64,000 bases of DNA. It comes from Terrimesophilobacter sp038243605. GTDB taxonomy: Bacteria; Actinomycetota; Actinomycetes; Actinomycetales; Microbacteriaceae. Both the position numbers and the translations under genes were made by a program. Below are positions 24,874 to 32,995 of the stretch, in pieces. The DNA is taken from contig JBBSQX010000001.1 of the NCBI GenBank assembly GCA_038243605.1, forward strand, positions 186,001 through 250,000. Direction: 5' to 3'. Below the pieces are notes generated by a model. It worked only from the letters and a program-made list of their open reading frames with translations, made no database searches and was not told where the DNA came from. How positions within the stretch are numbered: position 1 is the stretch's first letter; each line of letters begins with the position of its first letter.

Positions 24874-25764
24874 CTAGTCAGTCTTCTTGACTGCATGGCC
24901 GCCAAACTGATGACGAAGTGCGGCGACGGCTTTCATTGCGGGAGATTCATCTCCTTGTCGTGAAACAAAGCGAGCGAAAATCGATGCAGAAATAGCGGGC
25001 ATAGGCACGGCATTGTCAATAGCTTCTTCCAGGGTCCACCGTCCCTCCCCTGAATCGTCGACATAGCCGTCGATGTCAGCAAATTCTGGATCTTGTTCCA
25101 ACGCTCGCACGAGAAGTTCGAGGAGCCACGATCTGACCACTGTTCCTCGCTGCCAGGCTTTAAAAGTCCCCTTAACGTCTTTAATGAGGTCTTCTCGCTT
25201 ATCTAGGAGTTCGTATCCTTCGGCGAAAGCCTGCATCAGGCCATACTCGATACCGTTGTGCACCATCTTGGCGTAATGCCCAGCTCCCACCGGGCCAACA
25301 TGAACGAAACCCTCTTCGCGCGGACCTTCTGGTCGCAACGCATCAAAAATTGGCATTGCGCGCTTTACGTGCTCATCGGATCCACCGACCATGAGTCCGT
25401 AACCGTTCTCTAAACCCCAGATACCTCCTGAGACCCCAGCGTCCATGAATCCAACACCACGCTTATCGGCCAGAACAGCATGCCGTTCATCCTCGGTGAA
25501 CCGAGAGTTACCGCCGTCAATAATGAGATCACCTTTGTCGAGAAGACCAACAAGTTCTTTGACAACGGAATGGGTGATATCCCCGGACGGAACCATGACC
25601 CAGACAATGCGCGGCGTTGGTAATGCCTCAACGAGATCTTTCAGTGTGGTGGCGTCGGTGACGTCTGGGTTCTTGTCAAAGCCTGTGACGTCGATTTTGT
25701 GATCACGAAGTCGGGTGCGCATGTTACTGCCCATCCTGCCGAGACCTACTAAACCAATATGCAT
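24874..25764 (-). CDS. gnd: 6-phosphogluconate dehydrogenase, short form
   Basis: A 296-residue decarboxylating dehydrogenase of the pentose phosphate pathway, forming ribulose 5-phosphate and reduced cofactor. The N-terminal Rossmann motif GLVGLGRMG, the substrate motif DAGVSGGIWG and the catalytic region HVGPVGAGHYAKMVHNGIE are intact. At about 300 residues it belongs to the short class (often NAD-dependent), not the 470-residue class. Placement between dnaN and recF is conserved in actinobacteria, although metabolically unrelated to replication. Confidence 0.93.
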   Translation of the reverse strand: MHIGLVGLGRMGSNMRTRLRDHKIDVTGFDKNPDVTDATTLKDLVEALPTPRIVWVMVPSGDITHSVVKELVGLLDKGDLIIDGGNSRFTEDERHAVLADKRGVGFMDAGVSGGIWGLENGYGLMVGGSDEHVKRAMPIFDALRPEGPREEGFVHVGPVGAGHYAKMVHNGIEYGLMQAFAEGYELLDKREDLIKDVKGTFKAWQRGTVVRSWLLELLVRALEQDPEFADIDGYVDDSGEGRWTLEEAIDNAVPMPAISASIFARFVSRQGDESPAMKAVAALRHQFGGHAVKKTD

Positions 25765-25837
25765 GAAAAGAACCTCGTTCCTACCTCCGTGCGTAACTAC
25801 CCAACTGCAGTTCTAGGCGATTCAACCCCTAACTAAC

Positions 25838-26986
25838 TCAGCGCAACAGGAGGTTCGGTTGCAACAAGTATTTGTAGTTGTCCGCGCCAGGCTGGTCTTT
25901 CGACGACTGACTCGTAATCAGCACCGGGCCCGGTTTGTTTGGGTTGTCTGTTTTAGTGAACGATATCCGCACAAACTCGGAATGAACTGCACCAAGTCCA
26001 TCGAGCAAAAATTGGGGCTTCAATGAAACGACGGTGTCGTCACCATTGAGATGACCATCAATAGTTTCGGATGCCTGGGCCTGTTCGGATCCGATTGCTT
26101 CGAGAGTGACACCATCGATCGTGAAGGTGAATCGCAGCGCGGCCTCGCGCTCAAGAACAAGCGAGACCCTCCGTACTGCCTCAATGAGCTCTGCTGTGTT
26201 GACCACCGCATAATTGTCTGCACTCTCGGGAAACAGTCTGCGAACGGGCGGAAAGTTGCCTTTGATAAGAAGCGAGGTCACAGTCTTCTTGTCTGCACTA
26301 AACGCGATGAGTTCCCGGTCATCACTGTTGGTGATCGATACCGAAATTGTTCCGCTGTGCCCAAAAGTCTTTCCCACCTCCATGAGCGTGCGTGCCGGAA
26401 CCAATGCGGTTAAAGTTTCGGATGTTCCGGTTCCCGAGGACTCCCAATCGACTTCGCGAATGGCAACTCGATAGCGATCGGTCGCTACGAGACTGAGGCT
26501 GTTCTCAGTGACCTCAAGCTGCACCCCGGTAATGACCGGGGTGACATCATCTCGGCTTGCCGCGACAGCCACCTGCGAAACTGCAGCCGAGAAGGCCTCT
26601 GCAGCAAGGAGCCCTGTGGGCTCTGCAATCACCGGAAGTGTTGGATACTCCTCCACCGGCATGCTCAGAAGAGTGAAGTTAGCACTGCCGCATTTCACGA
26701 TGATCTTGGAACCGTCAGTTGACACATTGACAGGAGCGTTAGGGAGTCTGCTGGCGATATCGGCAAGAAGCCGGCCAGACACTAAAGCACGCCCACCTTC
26801 ATCAACACTCGCGCTGATTGTGGTTTGCGTAGATACCTCGTAGTCGAATGACGAAAGCGTGAGGCCTTCTTCTGTTGCATCAATCAGCACTCCGCTGAGG
26901 ATCGGCAACGTTGTTCTCTGAGGCAACAGTTTTACGGCGAACGAAACAGCCTCACTGAAGACATCACGATTGACTTGAAACTTCAT
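25838..26986 (-). CDS. dnaN: DNA polymerase III beta sliding clamp
   Basis: A 382-residue ring-forming clamp with the three-domain fold, starting MKFQVNRDVFSEAV and ending with the conserved hydrophobic C-terminus (YLLQPNLLLR; family consensus PMRL-like). I prefer the ATG at 26984-26986, which has AGAGG five bases upstream; a GTG two codons earlier is possible. Upstream lies the oriC gap, and gnd follows after 73 nt. Confidence 0.96.
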   Translation of the reverse strand: MKFQVNRDVFSEAVSFAVKLLPQRTTLPILSGVLIDATEEGLTLSSFDYEVSTQTTISASVDEGGRALVSGRLLADIASRLPNAPVNVSTDGSKIIVKCGSANFTLLSMPVEEYPTLPVIAEPTGLLAAEAFSAAVSQVAVAASRDDVTPVITGVQLEVTENSLSLVATDRYRVAIREVDWESSGTGTSETLTALVPARTLMEVGKTFGHSGTISVSITNSDDRELIAFSADKKTVTSLLIKGNFPPVRRLFPESADNYAVVNTAELIEAVRRVSLVLEREAALRFTFTIDGVTLEAIGSEQAQASETIDGHLNGDDTVVSLKPQFLLDGLGAVHSEFVRISFTKTDNPNKPGPVLITSQSSKDQPGADNYKYLLQPNLLLR

Positions 26987-26992
26987 GTTCAC

Positions 26993-27310
26993 CTCTGTAC
27001 ATGCGAGTGCGGTCCGGGCCTTAATACTTGCATAAGGCCGGCCCTTGATCGCTTAAGGGTTATTTACTTCAATATTCATTCTTTAAAGACTAATTACATT
27101 AACCGCTGTGGGAACTGTGGAGAGCTTACGTAATGCTAGTAATTCACGGGAAACTACAACGGTGTGAGATGTGTACATCCTGTTCATCGATAGTGAGAAG
27201 CCTCGAACAACAGGAATTTTCGATGTGACCGTATTCACAGCCTCCGTCTGTTTTACACAAGCTAGAGGGAAGTTATCCACAACTTGCTCACATGTTGGTA
27301 GCAAGCCTGT
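26993..27310. other. Probable origin of replication (oriC), dnaN-dnaA gap
   Basis: A gene-free gap of about 320 bp between dnaA and dnaN on the minus strand, the standard actinobacterial oriC site. It contains one perfect DnaA box (27273-27281) and weaker relatives: TTTTACACA (27251-27259), TGTGGGAAC (27108-27116) and TGTGGAGAG (27117-27125). An AT-rich stretch at about 27056-27105 is a candidate unwinding element. Genes to the left run leftward and those to the right run rightward, consistent with bidirectional replication from here. Only the sequence is seen; origin activity is inferred. Confidence 0.8.
27273..27281 (+). promoter_or_regulatory. DnaA box, perfect consensus TTATCCACA
   Basis: Exact match to the bacterial consensus, 30 bp from the 3' end of dnaA. 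It is the only perfect box in the dnaN-dnaA gap. Confidence 0.88.
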
Positions 27311-28723
27311 TCAATTCTTGTTGTAGCGATGGTTTTGTTTGATCCTGCTGGTAAGTTCCGTGACCTGGTTGTAGATCGAGCGACGCTCTTTCATAAGTTC
27401 ACTGATCTTCTTGTTCGCATACATAACTGTTGTGTGATCTCTATTTCCGAACAGTTGACCGATCTTCGGCAAGGAAAGGTTGGTCAACTCACGGCAAAGA
27501 TACATGGCAATCTGTCGTGCAGTGGCGATCGCCTGGGAACGTGAAGAACCATAAAGGTCATCCATCGTGAGCTTGAAGTAGTCAGCGGTGTGGTTAATGA
27601 TGTCGACCGGCGCAATGACATTGTCTTCATCGAGGGTGATGAGATCTTTCAAGACAGTCTGAACGAGGGCAAGATCGACCGGCGTTTTGTTGAGACTCGA
27701 AAATGCGGTGACGCGGATGAGGGTTCCCTCAAGCTCCCGAATATTCGATGACACCTTTGAGGCCATGTACTCAAGAATGTCGTCAGGAACTTGAAGACGC
27801 TCGCTCTGAGCCTTCTTGCGCAAAATGGCGATACGGGTCTCGAGGTCGGGTGCTTGAACATCGGTGATGAGACCCCACTCGAACCTCGATCGCATTCTGT
27901 CTTCAAAGCCGGTGAGATGTTTAGGAGGTAGATCACTCGTGATGACCACTTGTTTGTTGTGGTCGTGGAGTGTGTTGAAGGTGTGGAAGAAGGCCTCCTG
28001 TGTGGAGTCCTTTCCTTGCAAGAACTGGATGTCGTCGATGAGCAAAATATCAATCTCGCGATACCGGGACTGAAACATTGATGCTCGGTTGTTGGCGATC
28101 GAGTTGATGAAGTCGTTTGTGAATTCTTCGGAGCTCACGTATCGAATTCGGATGCCAGGATAGAGATTCTCTGCGTAGTGACCTATGGCGTGCAGGAGAT
28201 GAGTTTTTCCGAGGCCGGACCCGCCATAGATAAAGAGCGGGTTGTACGCCTTGGCCGGCGCTTCTGCGACGGCCACCGCTGCAGCATGAGCGAACCGGTT
28301 TGACCCGCCGATCACGAAGTTATCGAAACTGTATTTGGGGTTCAGTCGGGAATCTGATCGTCGCCCGGAATCAACCGGGGTCGGGATCAACGTCTGCTCA
28401 ACGTAGGGCTGATCGGTAGCCGTGGCCGGCTTGTCGAGAAAGTCTTGGGTGATGTCGGGGTTGACGACGATGGCGAACGTCGTCACGAGCTGGTCGTCAC
28501 CGAGCGCAGCAATGGCGTTGAGTAGCGGAAGGCGAACGCGCTGTTCCAACATTCCACGGGTCAGATCGTTCGGAACCTCAAGGTAGAGGGTACCGGCCAT
28601 GATGCCTTTTGGTTCAACCAGTGACAGGAAGCCTTCAAGTTGAGGTGTGATTCTGTCGTCAGAGCGAAGAGAATCCATGATCGATTGCCATAGTTCCTTC
28701 GTCGGATCTACGCCATCTTCCAT
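27311..28723 (-). CDS. dnaA: Chromosomal replication initiator DnaA
   Basis: A 470-residue AAA+ initiator. Domain I (1-90) is followed by a short linker, the ATPase domain with Walker A GGSGLGKTHLL and Walker B LLIDDIQFL, and the C-terminal DnaA helix-turn-helix with RDHTTVMYANKKI that reads DnaA boxes. The ATG at 28721-28723 has GAGG six bases upstream. A DnaA-like box TTATCCACC lies 37 bp before the start in the leader, which suggests autoregulation. Confidence 0.97.
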   Translation of the reverse strand: MEDGVDPTKELWQSIMDSLRSDDRITPQLEGFLSLVEPKGIMAGTLYLEVPNDLTRGMLEQRVRLPLLNAIAALGDDQLVTTFAIVVNPDITQDFLDKPATATDQPYVEQTLIPTPVDSGRRSDSRLNPKYSFDNFVIGGSNRFAHAAAVAVAEAPAKAYNPLFIYGGSGLGKTHLLHAIGHYAENLYPGIRIRYVSSEEFTNDFINSIANNRASMFQSRYREIDILLIDDIQFLQGKDSTQEAFFHTFNTLHDHNKQVVITSDLPPKHLTGFEDRMRSRFEWGLITDVQAPDLETRIAILRKKAQSERLQVPDDILEYMASKVSSNIRELEGTLIRVTAFSSLNKTPVDLALVQTVLKDLITLDEDNVIAPVDIINHTADYFKLTMDDLYGSSRSQAIATARQIAMYLCRELTNLSLPKIGQLFGNRDHTTVMYANKKISELMKERRSIYNQVTELTSRIKQNHRYNKN

Positions 28724-28994
28724 CGTTTGCCTCGTATTCCACGTTAGTTACTCACAGGGTTATCCACCGACTGTGCAGTGACACCACCTTAGTTTGTTGG
28801 TGCTTGGTGCGGAGATTTAGTTCTCAATGGTTGGGGAGAACCTATACTTGTTCGAACTGGGGGTTTGACCCTGCGCCATTAAGGCCGTAGTTTTATTCAG
28901 TTGACTTCTGCCGAATAGGCACCCTACTTCCCGGGGCCCAGCGTTTGTGTTGCTGATTGCCCAGTGGAGATCACGACACTGTGGAGATAATGCA
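28724..28994. promoter_or_regulatory. dnaA-rpmH divergent promoter region
   Basis: A 271-bp gap between divergent dnaA and rpmH. TTATCCACC (28760-28768) is a one-mismatch DnaA box. On the plus strand TTGACT (28901-28906) with TACTTC (28925-28930, 18 nt spacer) is a candidate rpmH promoter. On the minus strand TATAGG (complement of 28841-28846) is a candidate -10 for dnaA, giving a leader near 110 nt that contains the DnaA box. TGTGGAGAT at 28980-28988 is another weak box. Confidence 0.5.
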
Positions 28995-29132
28995 ATGAGC
29001 AAGAGAACTTTTCAGCCAAATAACCGTCGCCGCGCGAAGGTTCACGGGTTTCGTCTTCGGATGCATACTCGTGCCGGGCGCGCCATTTTGAGCGCGCGTC
29101 GTCGTAAGGGCCGCACAGAGCTCTCCGCCTGA
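28995..29132 (+). CDS. rpmH: 50S ribosomal protein L34
   Basis: A 45-residue, very basic ribosomal protein; sequence SKRTFQPNNRRRAKVHGFR is the L34 signature, and the tail GRTELSA is typical of actinobacteria. The ATG at 28995 is preceded by GGAGATAATGCA. It opens the rpmH-rnpA-yidD-yidC-jag run found next to dnaA in most bacteria. Confidence 0.97.
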   Translation: MSKRTFQPNNRRRAKVHGFRLRMHTRAGRAILSARRRKGRTELSA

Positions 29133-29139
29133 GTTCACT

Positions 29140-29478
29140 GTGCTGGCGAGGACGAATCGCCTGCTCACCGCAGCCGACTTTCGTGGTGTTCTTCGACGTG
29201 GCAAGCGTCACTCGATGAGTTCCATGACGGTGAGCATCGTGACCACGCCCGAGAGCTCGTCAGCGCGGTTTGGATTCGTCGTCACGAAGAAGGTGGGAAA
29301 CGCTGTGGTCCGCAACCTCGTTCGACGGAGGCTAAAGGCGGCTGCGCGCGAACTTGTTGATGCTGGGCTCGTGGGTGTCGATGTTGTGGCGCGTGTTTTG
29401 CCAGGTTCCGTGGACCGTGACTGGGCTACTCTTCGTCATGAGCTTGTGATGACGGTGAAGGGGGCCGACCAGCGATGA
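29140..29478 (+). CDS. rnpA: Ribonuclease P protein component
   Basis: A 112-residue basic protein that assists the RNase P RNA in 5' maturation of tRNA precursors. The signature KKVGNAVVRNLVRRRLKAA (about 50-68) is intact. GTG start at 29140, 7 nt after rpmH; the ribosome site is weak, so coupling to rpmH is likely. Stop overlaps the yidD start. Confidence 0.95.
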   Translation: MLARTNRLLTAADFRGVLRRGKRHSMSSMTVSIVTTPESSSARFGFVVTKKVGNAVVRNLVRRRLKAAARELVDAGLVGVDVVARVLPGSVDRDWATLRHELVMTVKGADQR

Positions 29479-29783
29479 GAACTGCGGTGACGTTTCTCCT
29501 CTTGCTGCCGCGCAACGTCTGTGTTGTCATCTTGCGCACCTATCGCGCTGTCATCTCCCCACTGTACGGAAACGTGTGTCGTTACTACCCCACTTGTTCG
29601 CAGTACGCACTGCTAGCCATTCAAGAGCACGGCGTGATTAAGGGTGTGTGGCTTGGGGCTGTGCGGATTGCACGCTGTCACCCCTGGGCCGCAGGCGGCG
29701 TTGATGACGTTCCCGCGAACGCCCGAAAGAAGTATGCGGTCACGCGCTTCGGTTTCGTGACCCCCACCAACGGAAAGGCCTGA
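29475..29783 (+). CDS. yidD: Membrane protein insertion efficiency factor YidD
   Basis: A 102-residue protein of the YidD family. It has an amphipathic N-terminus, the core RTYRAVISPLYGNVCRYYPT with CSQYA, and GARIARCHPW-like end (RIARCHPWAAGGVDDVP). YidD helps YidC-dependent insertion. ATGA overlap with rnpA and 7 nt before yidC. Confidence 0.94.
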   Translation: MRTAVTFLLLLPRNVCVVILRTYRAVISPLYGNVCRYYPTCSQYALLAIQEHGVIKGVWLGAVRIARCHPWAAGGVDDVPANARKKYAVTRFGFVTPTNGKA

Positions 29784-29790
29784 CGCCCGC

Positions 29791-30735
29791 ATGCAGTTCA
29801 TTGACACAATTCTCTGGCCCATTAAATGGGTTATCGAGGCGATTCTTGTAGCGTTTCATTCCCTTCTCACCGCTATCGGAATGCCCGCAGCCGACGGGGT
29901 GACGTGGGTGCTGTCCATTGTCGGACTCGTGCTCGTGGTGCGCGCTGCTCTGATTCCAATCTTTGTAAAGCAAATCAAGAGCCAGCGTCGAATGCTGGAA
30001 GTTGCACCGCACCTCAAGAAGATTCAGGACAAGTACAAAGGCAAGAAAGACCAGTTCTCGCGCGAGGCGATGTCGCGCGAGACGATGGAGATGTACAAGA
30101 AGACCGGCACGAACCCCTTGAGTTCGTGCCTTCCACTGTTGCTTCAGATGCCGATCTTCTTTGGCCTGTTCTCTGTTCTTCGTAACGCGCAAAGCGACAT
30201 TGCCGGTGTCGGGCTGTTGACTAAGCCGTTAGCAGATCTCTTTGGTAGCGCAGTATTTTTGGGCGCGCCCCTTAAGCTTGCGATCAGCACGGCAGACGGA
30301 AACATTGCCGTAATTGTGATCGCATCACTGATGGTCGTGGTCATGACGACGTCGCAGTTCATCACTCAGCTTCAGATAATGTCAAAGAACCAGTCGCCAG
30401 AGATGAAGGCGAGCCCGATGTACAAGCAGCAGAGAATGCTGCTCTACGTACTCCCCTTCGTATTCTTGTTCTCTGGTTTTACCTTCCCGCTTGGGGTGAT
30501 GTTCTACTGGGTCGTCTCCAACATTTGGACGATGGCGCAGCAGTTCCTGGTTATTCGGAACATGCCGACCCCTGGCAGCGAAGCAGCGCTCGCCCGCGAG
30601 GCACGGATCGCCAAGAAGAACCGCCGCCTTGGCATCTCGATCGTCGAGGATGGCGTCGAAGAGCAGCCAGAAGAACTAAAGTCCACGCAGCGCTCCCAGC
30701 CTGTGAACCCCAAGAACCGTAAGAAGAAGAGGTAA
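29791..30735 (+). CDS. yidC: Membrane protein insertase YidC
   Basis: A 314-residue polytopic insertase of the YidC/Oxa1 family, which inserts proteins into the cytoplasmic membrane alone or with SecYEG. It lacks the large periplasmic domain of Gram-negative YidC. Conserved parts include the groove Arg region (VVRAALIPIFVKQ), the coiled hairpin (about 65-105), NPLSSCLPLLLQMPIFFGLF and the C-terminal basic tail (NRKKKR), which contacts ribosomes. The next gene starts 3 nt after the stop. Confidence 0.95.
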   Translation: MQFIDTILWPIKWVIEAILVAFHSLLTAIGMPAADGVTWVLSIVGLVLVVRAALIPIFVKQIKSQRRMLEVAPHLKKIQDKYKGKKDQFSREAMSRETMEMYKKTGTNPLSSCLPLLLQMPIFFGLFSVLRNAQSDIAGVGLLTKPLADLFGSAVFLGAPLKLAISTADGNIAVIVIASLMVVVMTTSQFITQLQIMSKNQSPEMKASPMYKQQRMLLYVLPFVFLFSGFTFPLGVMFYWVVSNIWTMAQQFLVIRNMPTPGSEAALAREARIAKKNRRLGISIVEDGVEEQPEELKSTQRSQPVNPKNRKKKR

Positions 30736-30738
30736 CAG

Positions 30739-31302
30739 GTGTCTGATCTCTCCCCCGTCGAAGAGGATGTCGTAACGCTGGTGTCGGATGCTGACGCCAA
30801 TGACTCGCAGGTGGCAAGCGGCGACCGTGACTCGAAGCGCACGGTTGAACAGCTCGAAGCCGAAGGCGATATTGCGGCGGATTACATTGAGGAGCTTCTC
30901 GACATTACTGACCTCGATGGCGACATTGATATCGACGCTCGTGATGGTCGTGCCTACATTTCCGTGAACTCAGAGAGCGAATCGAACCTGCGACTGCTGT
31001 CAAAGCCCGACACCGTAACGGCACTTCAGGAGCTCGCTCGTATCGCGGTTCAAACGAAAACAGGGTCGTTCTCCCGCTTGATCCTCGACGTCGGTGGGTC
31101 TCGTCAAGCGCGCGAGGCGGAGTTGTCGCGACTCGTTGACCGAGCTTCAGAGCGTATTGGTGACGGCGCAGAGTCTGTCGATCTTCCACCGATGTCGTCG
31201 TACGAACGTAAGCTCGTTCACGACTTGGTCGCAGGTAAGGGATTGGTTTCCGAGTCTGAGGGCGAAGGCCGGGACCGCCACACCGTCATCACTCGCGCGT
31301 AA
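30739..31302 (+). CDS. jag: Jag/KhpB-like R3H RNA-binding protein
   Basis: A 187-residue protein with an acidic N-terminus, a KH-like segment (about 45-110) and a C-terminal R3H domain (about 120-185, with the SSYERKLVHDLV core and the RHTVITRA end). Homologues (KhpB/EloR/Jag) bind RNA and affect cell elongation downstream of PASTA kinases. GTG start at 30739, 3 nt after yidC. It may link to the PknA/B operon functionally; that is inference from Firmicutes. Confidence 0.9.
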   Translation: MSDLSPVEEDVVTLVSDADANDSQVASGDRDSKRTVEQLEAEGDIAADYIEELLDITDLDGDIDIDARDGRAYISVNSESESNLRLLSKPDTVTALQELARIAVQTKTGSFSRLILDVGGSRQAREAELSRLVDRASERIGDGAESVDLPPMSSYERKLVHDLVAGKGLVSESEGEGRDRHTVITRA

Positions 31303-31319
31303 CGGATTAATGTGCACAA

Positions 31320-31335
31320 TGTTTCACGTGAAACA
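31320..31335. promoter_or_regulatory. parS site, perfect (TGTTTCACGTGAAACA)
   Basis: Exact 16-bp palindrome matching the bacterial parS consensus, 17 bp before rsmG and about 4 kb from oriC. ParB binds here and spreads to organise origin segregation. Confidence 0.97.
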
Positions 31336-31351
31336 GTGTTGATTGTTTCCT

Positions 31352-31996
31352 ATGTCGCATGAAATTGATCCAGAAGATGTGGAGTCAGAGCCTGACTTCG
31401 CGGTGAGCTTGTTTGGGCCCACGATCGATGTGGCTCGTCACTTCACCAAGACGCTCGCGGAGCGCGGTGAAGAGCTGGGTCTCATTGGGCCGCTTGAGCT
31501 ACCTCGCTTGTGGACTCGACATGTCGCGAACTGTGCGCTGCTCGCTCCACTCGTGAGGCCGGGGCGGGTTGGCGACGTTGGTAGCGGTGCCGGGTTGCCT
31601 GGCATTGTTCTCGCGATTGCCCGCCCGGACGTGGAGTTCGTGCTCATCGAGCCTATGGAGCGTCGAGTGAATTGGCTGACTTCCCAAGTGAAAGAACTCG
31701 CGCTCGGCAACGTGGAAGTCGTGAGAGCGCGGGCAGAGGAAGCCACGCACTTGCCGGTTTTTGATCAAGTTACCGCGCGGGCAGTGAGCGGGCTTTCCAA
31801 GCTCATTCCGATTTCTGCGCCGCTGGCGCGCTCCGGCGGGGAGCTTCTCTTTCTCAAGGGCGCGGGCGTGACGCGCGAACTTGACGCGGCGCTCAAAGCG
31901 ATCAAGAAGGCGCGACTCAGCAATGTGGAGGTGCTCACTCTCGGCGAGGAGTATGGCACGGAGCCCACCCGAGTGTTTCGGGCTAAAGTTGACTGA
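31352..31996 (+). CDS. rsmG: 16S rRNA (guanine-527-N7)-methyltransferase RsmG
   Basis: A 214-residue SAM-dependent methyltransferase that methylates G527 of 16S rRNA; loss gives low-level streptomycin resistance. The SAM motif DVGSGAGLPGIVLAI (about 75-90) and EPMERRVNWL are present. I chose the ATG at 31352; an upstream TTG three codons earlier is less likely. It lies between the two parS sites and before parA, the conserved order. Confidence 0.93.
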   Translation: MSHEIDPEDVESEPDFAVSLFGPTIDVARHFTKTLAERGEELGLIGPLELPRLWTRHVANCALLAPLVRPGRVGDVGSGAGLPGIVLAIARPDVEFVLIEPMERRVNWLTSQVKELALGNVEVVRARAEEATHLPVFDQVTARAVSGLSKLIPISAPLARSGGELLFLKGAGVTRELDAALKAIKKARLSNVEVLTLGEEYGTEPTRVFRAKVD

Positions 31997-32063
31997 TTGT
32001 GTGGGGCGCTGGCTGCTGCCAGCTGAGCCGACCACTAGCTACATTTCAACCCCAATTGAGCGA

Positions 32064-32079
32064 GGTTTCACGTGAAACA
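32064..32079. promoter_or_regulatory. parS site overlapping the parA start codon
   Basis: GGTTTCACGTGAAACA differs from the consensus only at the first base. The GTG start of parA (32072-32074) is the second half of the central CACGTG, and the ribosome site GCGAGG runs into the left arm. ParB bound here would cover the translation start and nearby promoter, allowing parAB autoregulation. Confidence 0.9.
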
Positions 32080-32995
32080 TCCTGACCAGACGACGGAGGT
32101 AGCGAACACTGCGCTCACCGCAGATGATTCGACTCCGCTTGCTCGGGAACTCGCGGACCTGACTCGAAGGCGCCACGCCCTCTCCGGCACAAACCTGCCT
32201 TTGCCCACGACCACACGGGTCTTTACGGTTGCCAACCAGAAGGGCGGAGTTGGCAAGACCACCACCACGGTTAACCTGGCGGCGGCTCTCGCACACTTTG
32301 GAGCGCGAGTGTTGGTCATCGACCTCGACCCGCAAGGCAACGCCTCGACAGCTCTTGGTGTTGAGCATCGATCAGACACTCCGAGTGTCTACGACGTGAT
32401 CATCAACGACGAACCAATAGCAGGGGTGGTGCAGCGCAGTCCAGAGTTCGAGACTCTCTATTGCGTTCCGGCCACGATCCACCTCGCCGGGGCCGAGATT
32501 GAACTCGTATCACTTGTGGCTCGCGAACAACGCCTCCACACCGCTCTCGAGACGTTTCTCGAAGGCTCGAGCGAAATGTTCCATTACGTTTTCATCGACT
32601 GCCCTCCGTCGCTTGGGCTCCTGACAATCAATGCGTTCGTCGCGGCCACGGAAGTGCTCATCCCGATTCAATGTGAGTATTACGCGCTGGAGGGCCTCAG
32701 CCAGTTGCTTTCCAACATCCGGCTTATCGAAAAGCACTTGAACCCGAAGCTCAAGGTGTCGACGATCTTGATGACGATGTACGACGGGCGCACGAATCTG
32801 GCCCACCAGGTCGTTGATGACGTTCGAGAACACTTTCCAAATGAAGTTCTTGCCACGCTCATCCCGCGATCCGTTCGGATCTCTGAGGCGCCCAGCTATG
32901 GGCAAAGCGTGATCAGTTACGATGCAAGCTCCCCCGGTGCGATCTCGTACCGGGAAGCCGCGGCAGAGATTGCACAGAGGGGTCTACGTCACTAA
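32072..32995 (+). CDS. parA: Chromosome partitioning ATPase ParA/Soj
   Basis: A 307-residue deviant Walker ATPase that drives segregation of ParB-parS complexes over the nucleoid. Motif KGGVGKTTTTVNLA (about 56-69) is the deviant Walker A; DLDPQGNAS and DCPPSLGLLT are also intact. About 45 residues precede the core. The GTG start lies in a parS palindrome. Its stop shares one base with the parB ATG. Confidence 0.95.
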   Translation: MKHPDQTTEVANTALTADDSTPLARELADLTRRRHALSGTNLPLPTTTRVFTVANQKGGVGKTTTTVNLAAALAHFGARVLVIDLDPQGNASTALGVEHRSDTPSVYDVIINDEPIAGVVQRSPEFETLYCVPATIHLAGAEIELVSLVAREQRLHTALETFLEGSSEMFHYVFIDCPPSLGLLTINAFVAATEVLIPIQCEYYALEGLSQLLSNIRLIEKHLNPKLKVSTILMTMYDGRTNLAHQVVDDVREHFPNEVLATLIPRSVRISEAPSYGQSVISYDASSPGAISYREAAAEIAQRGLRH

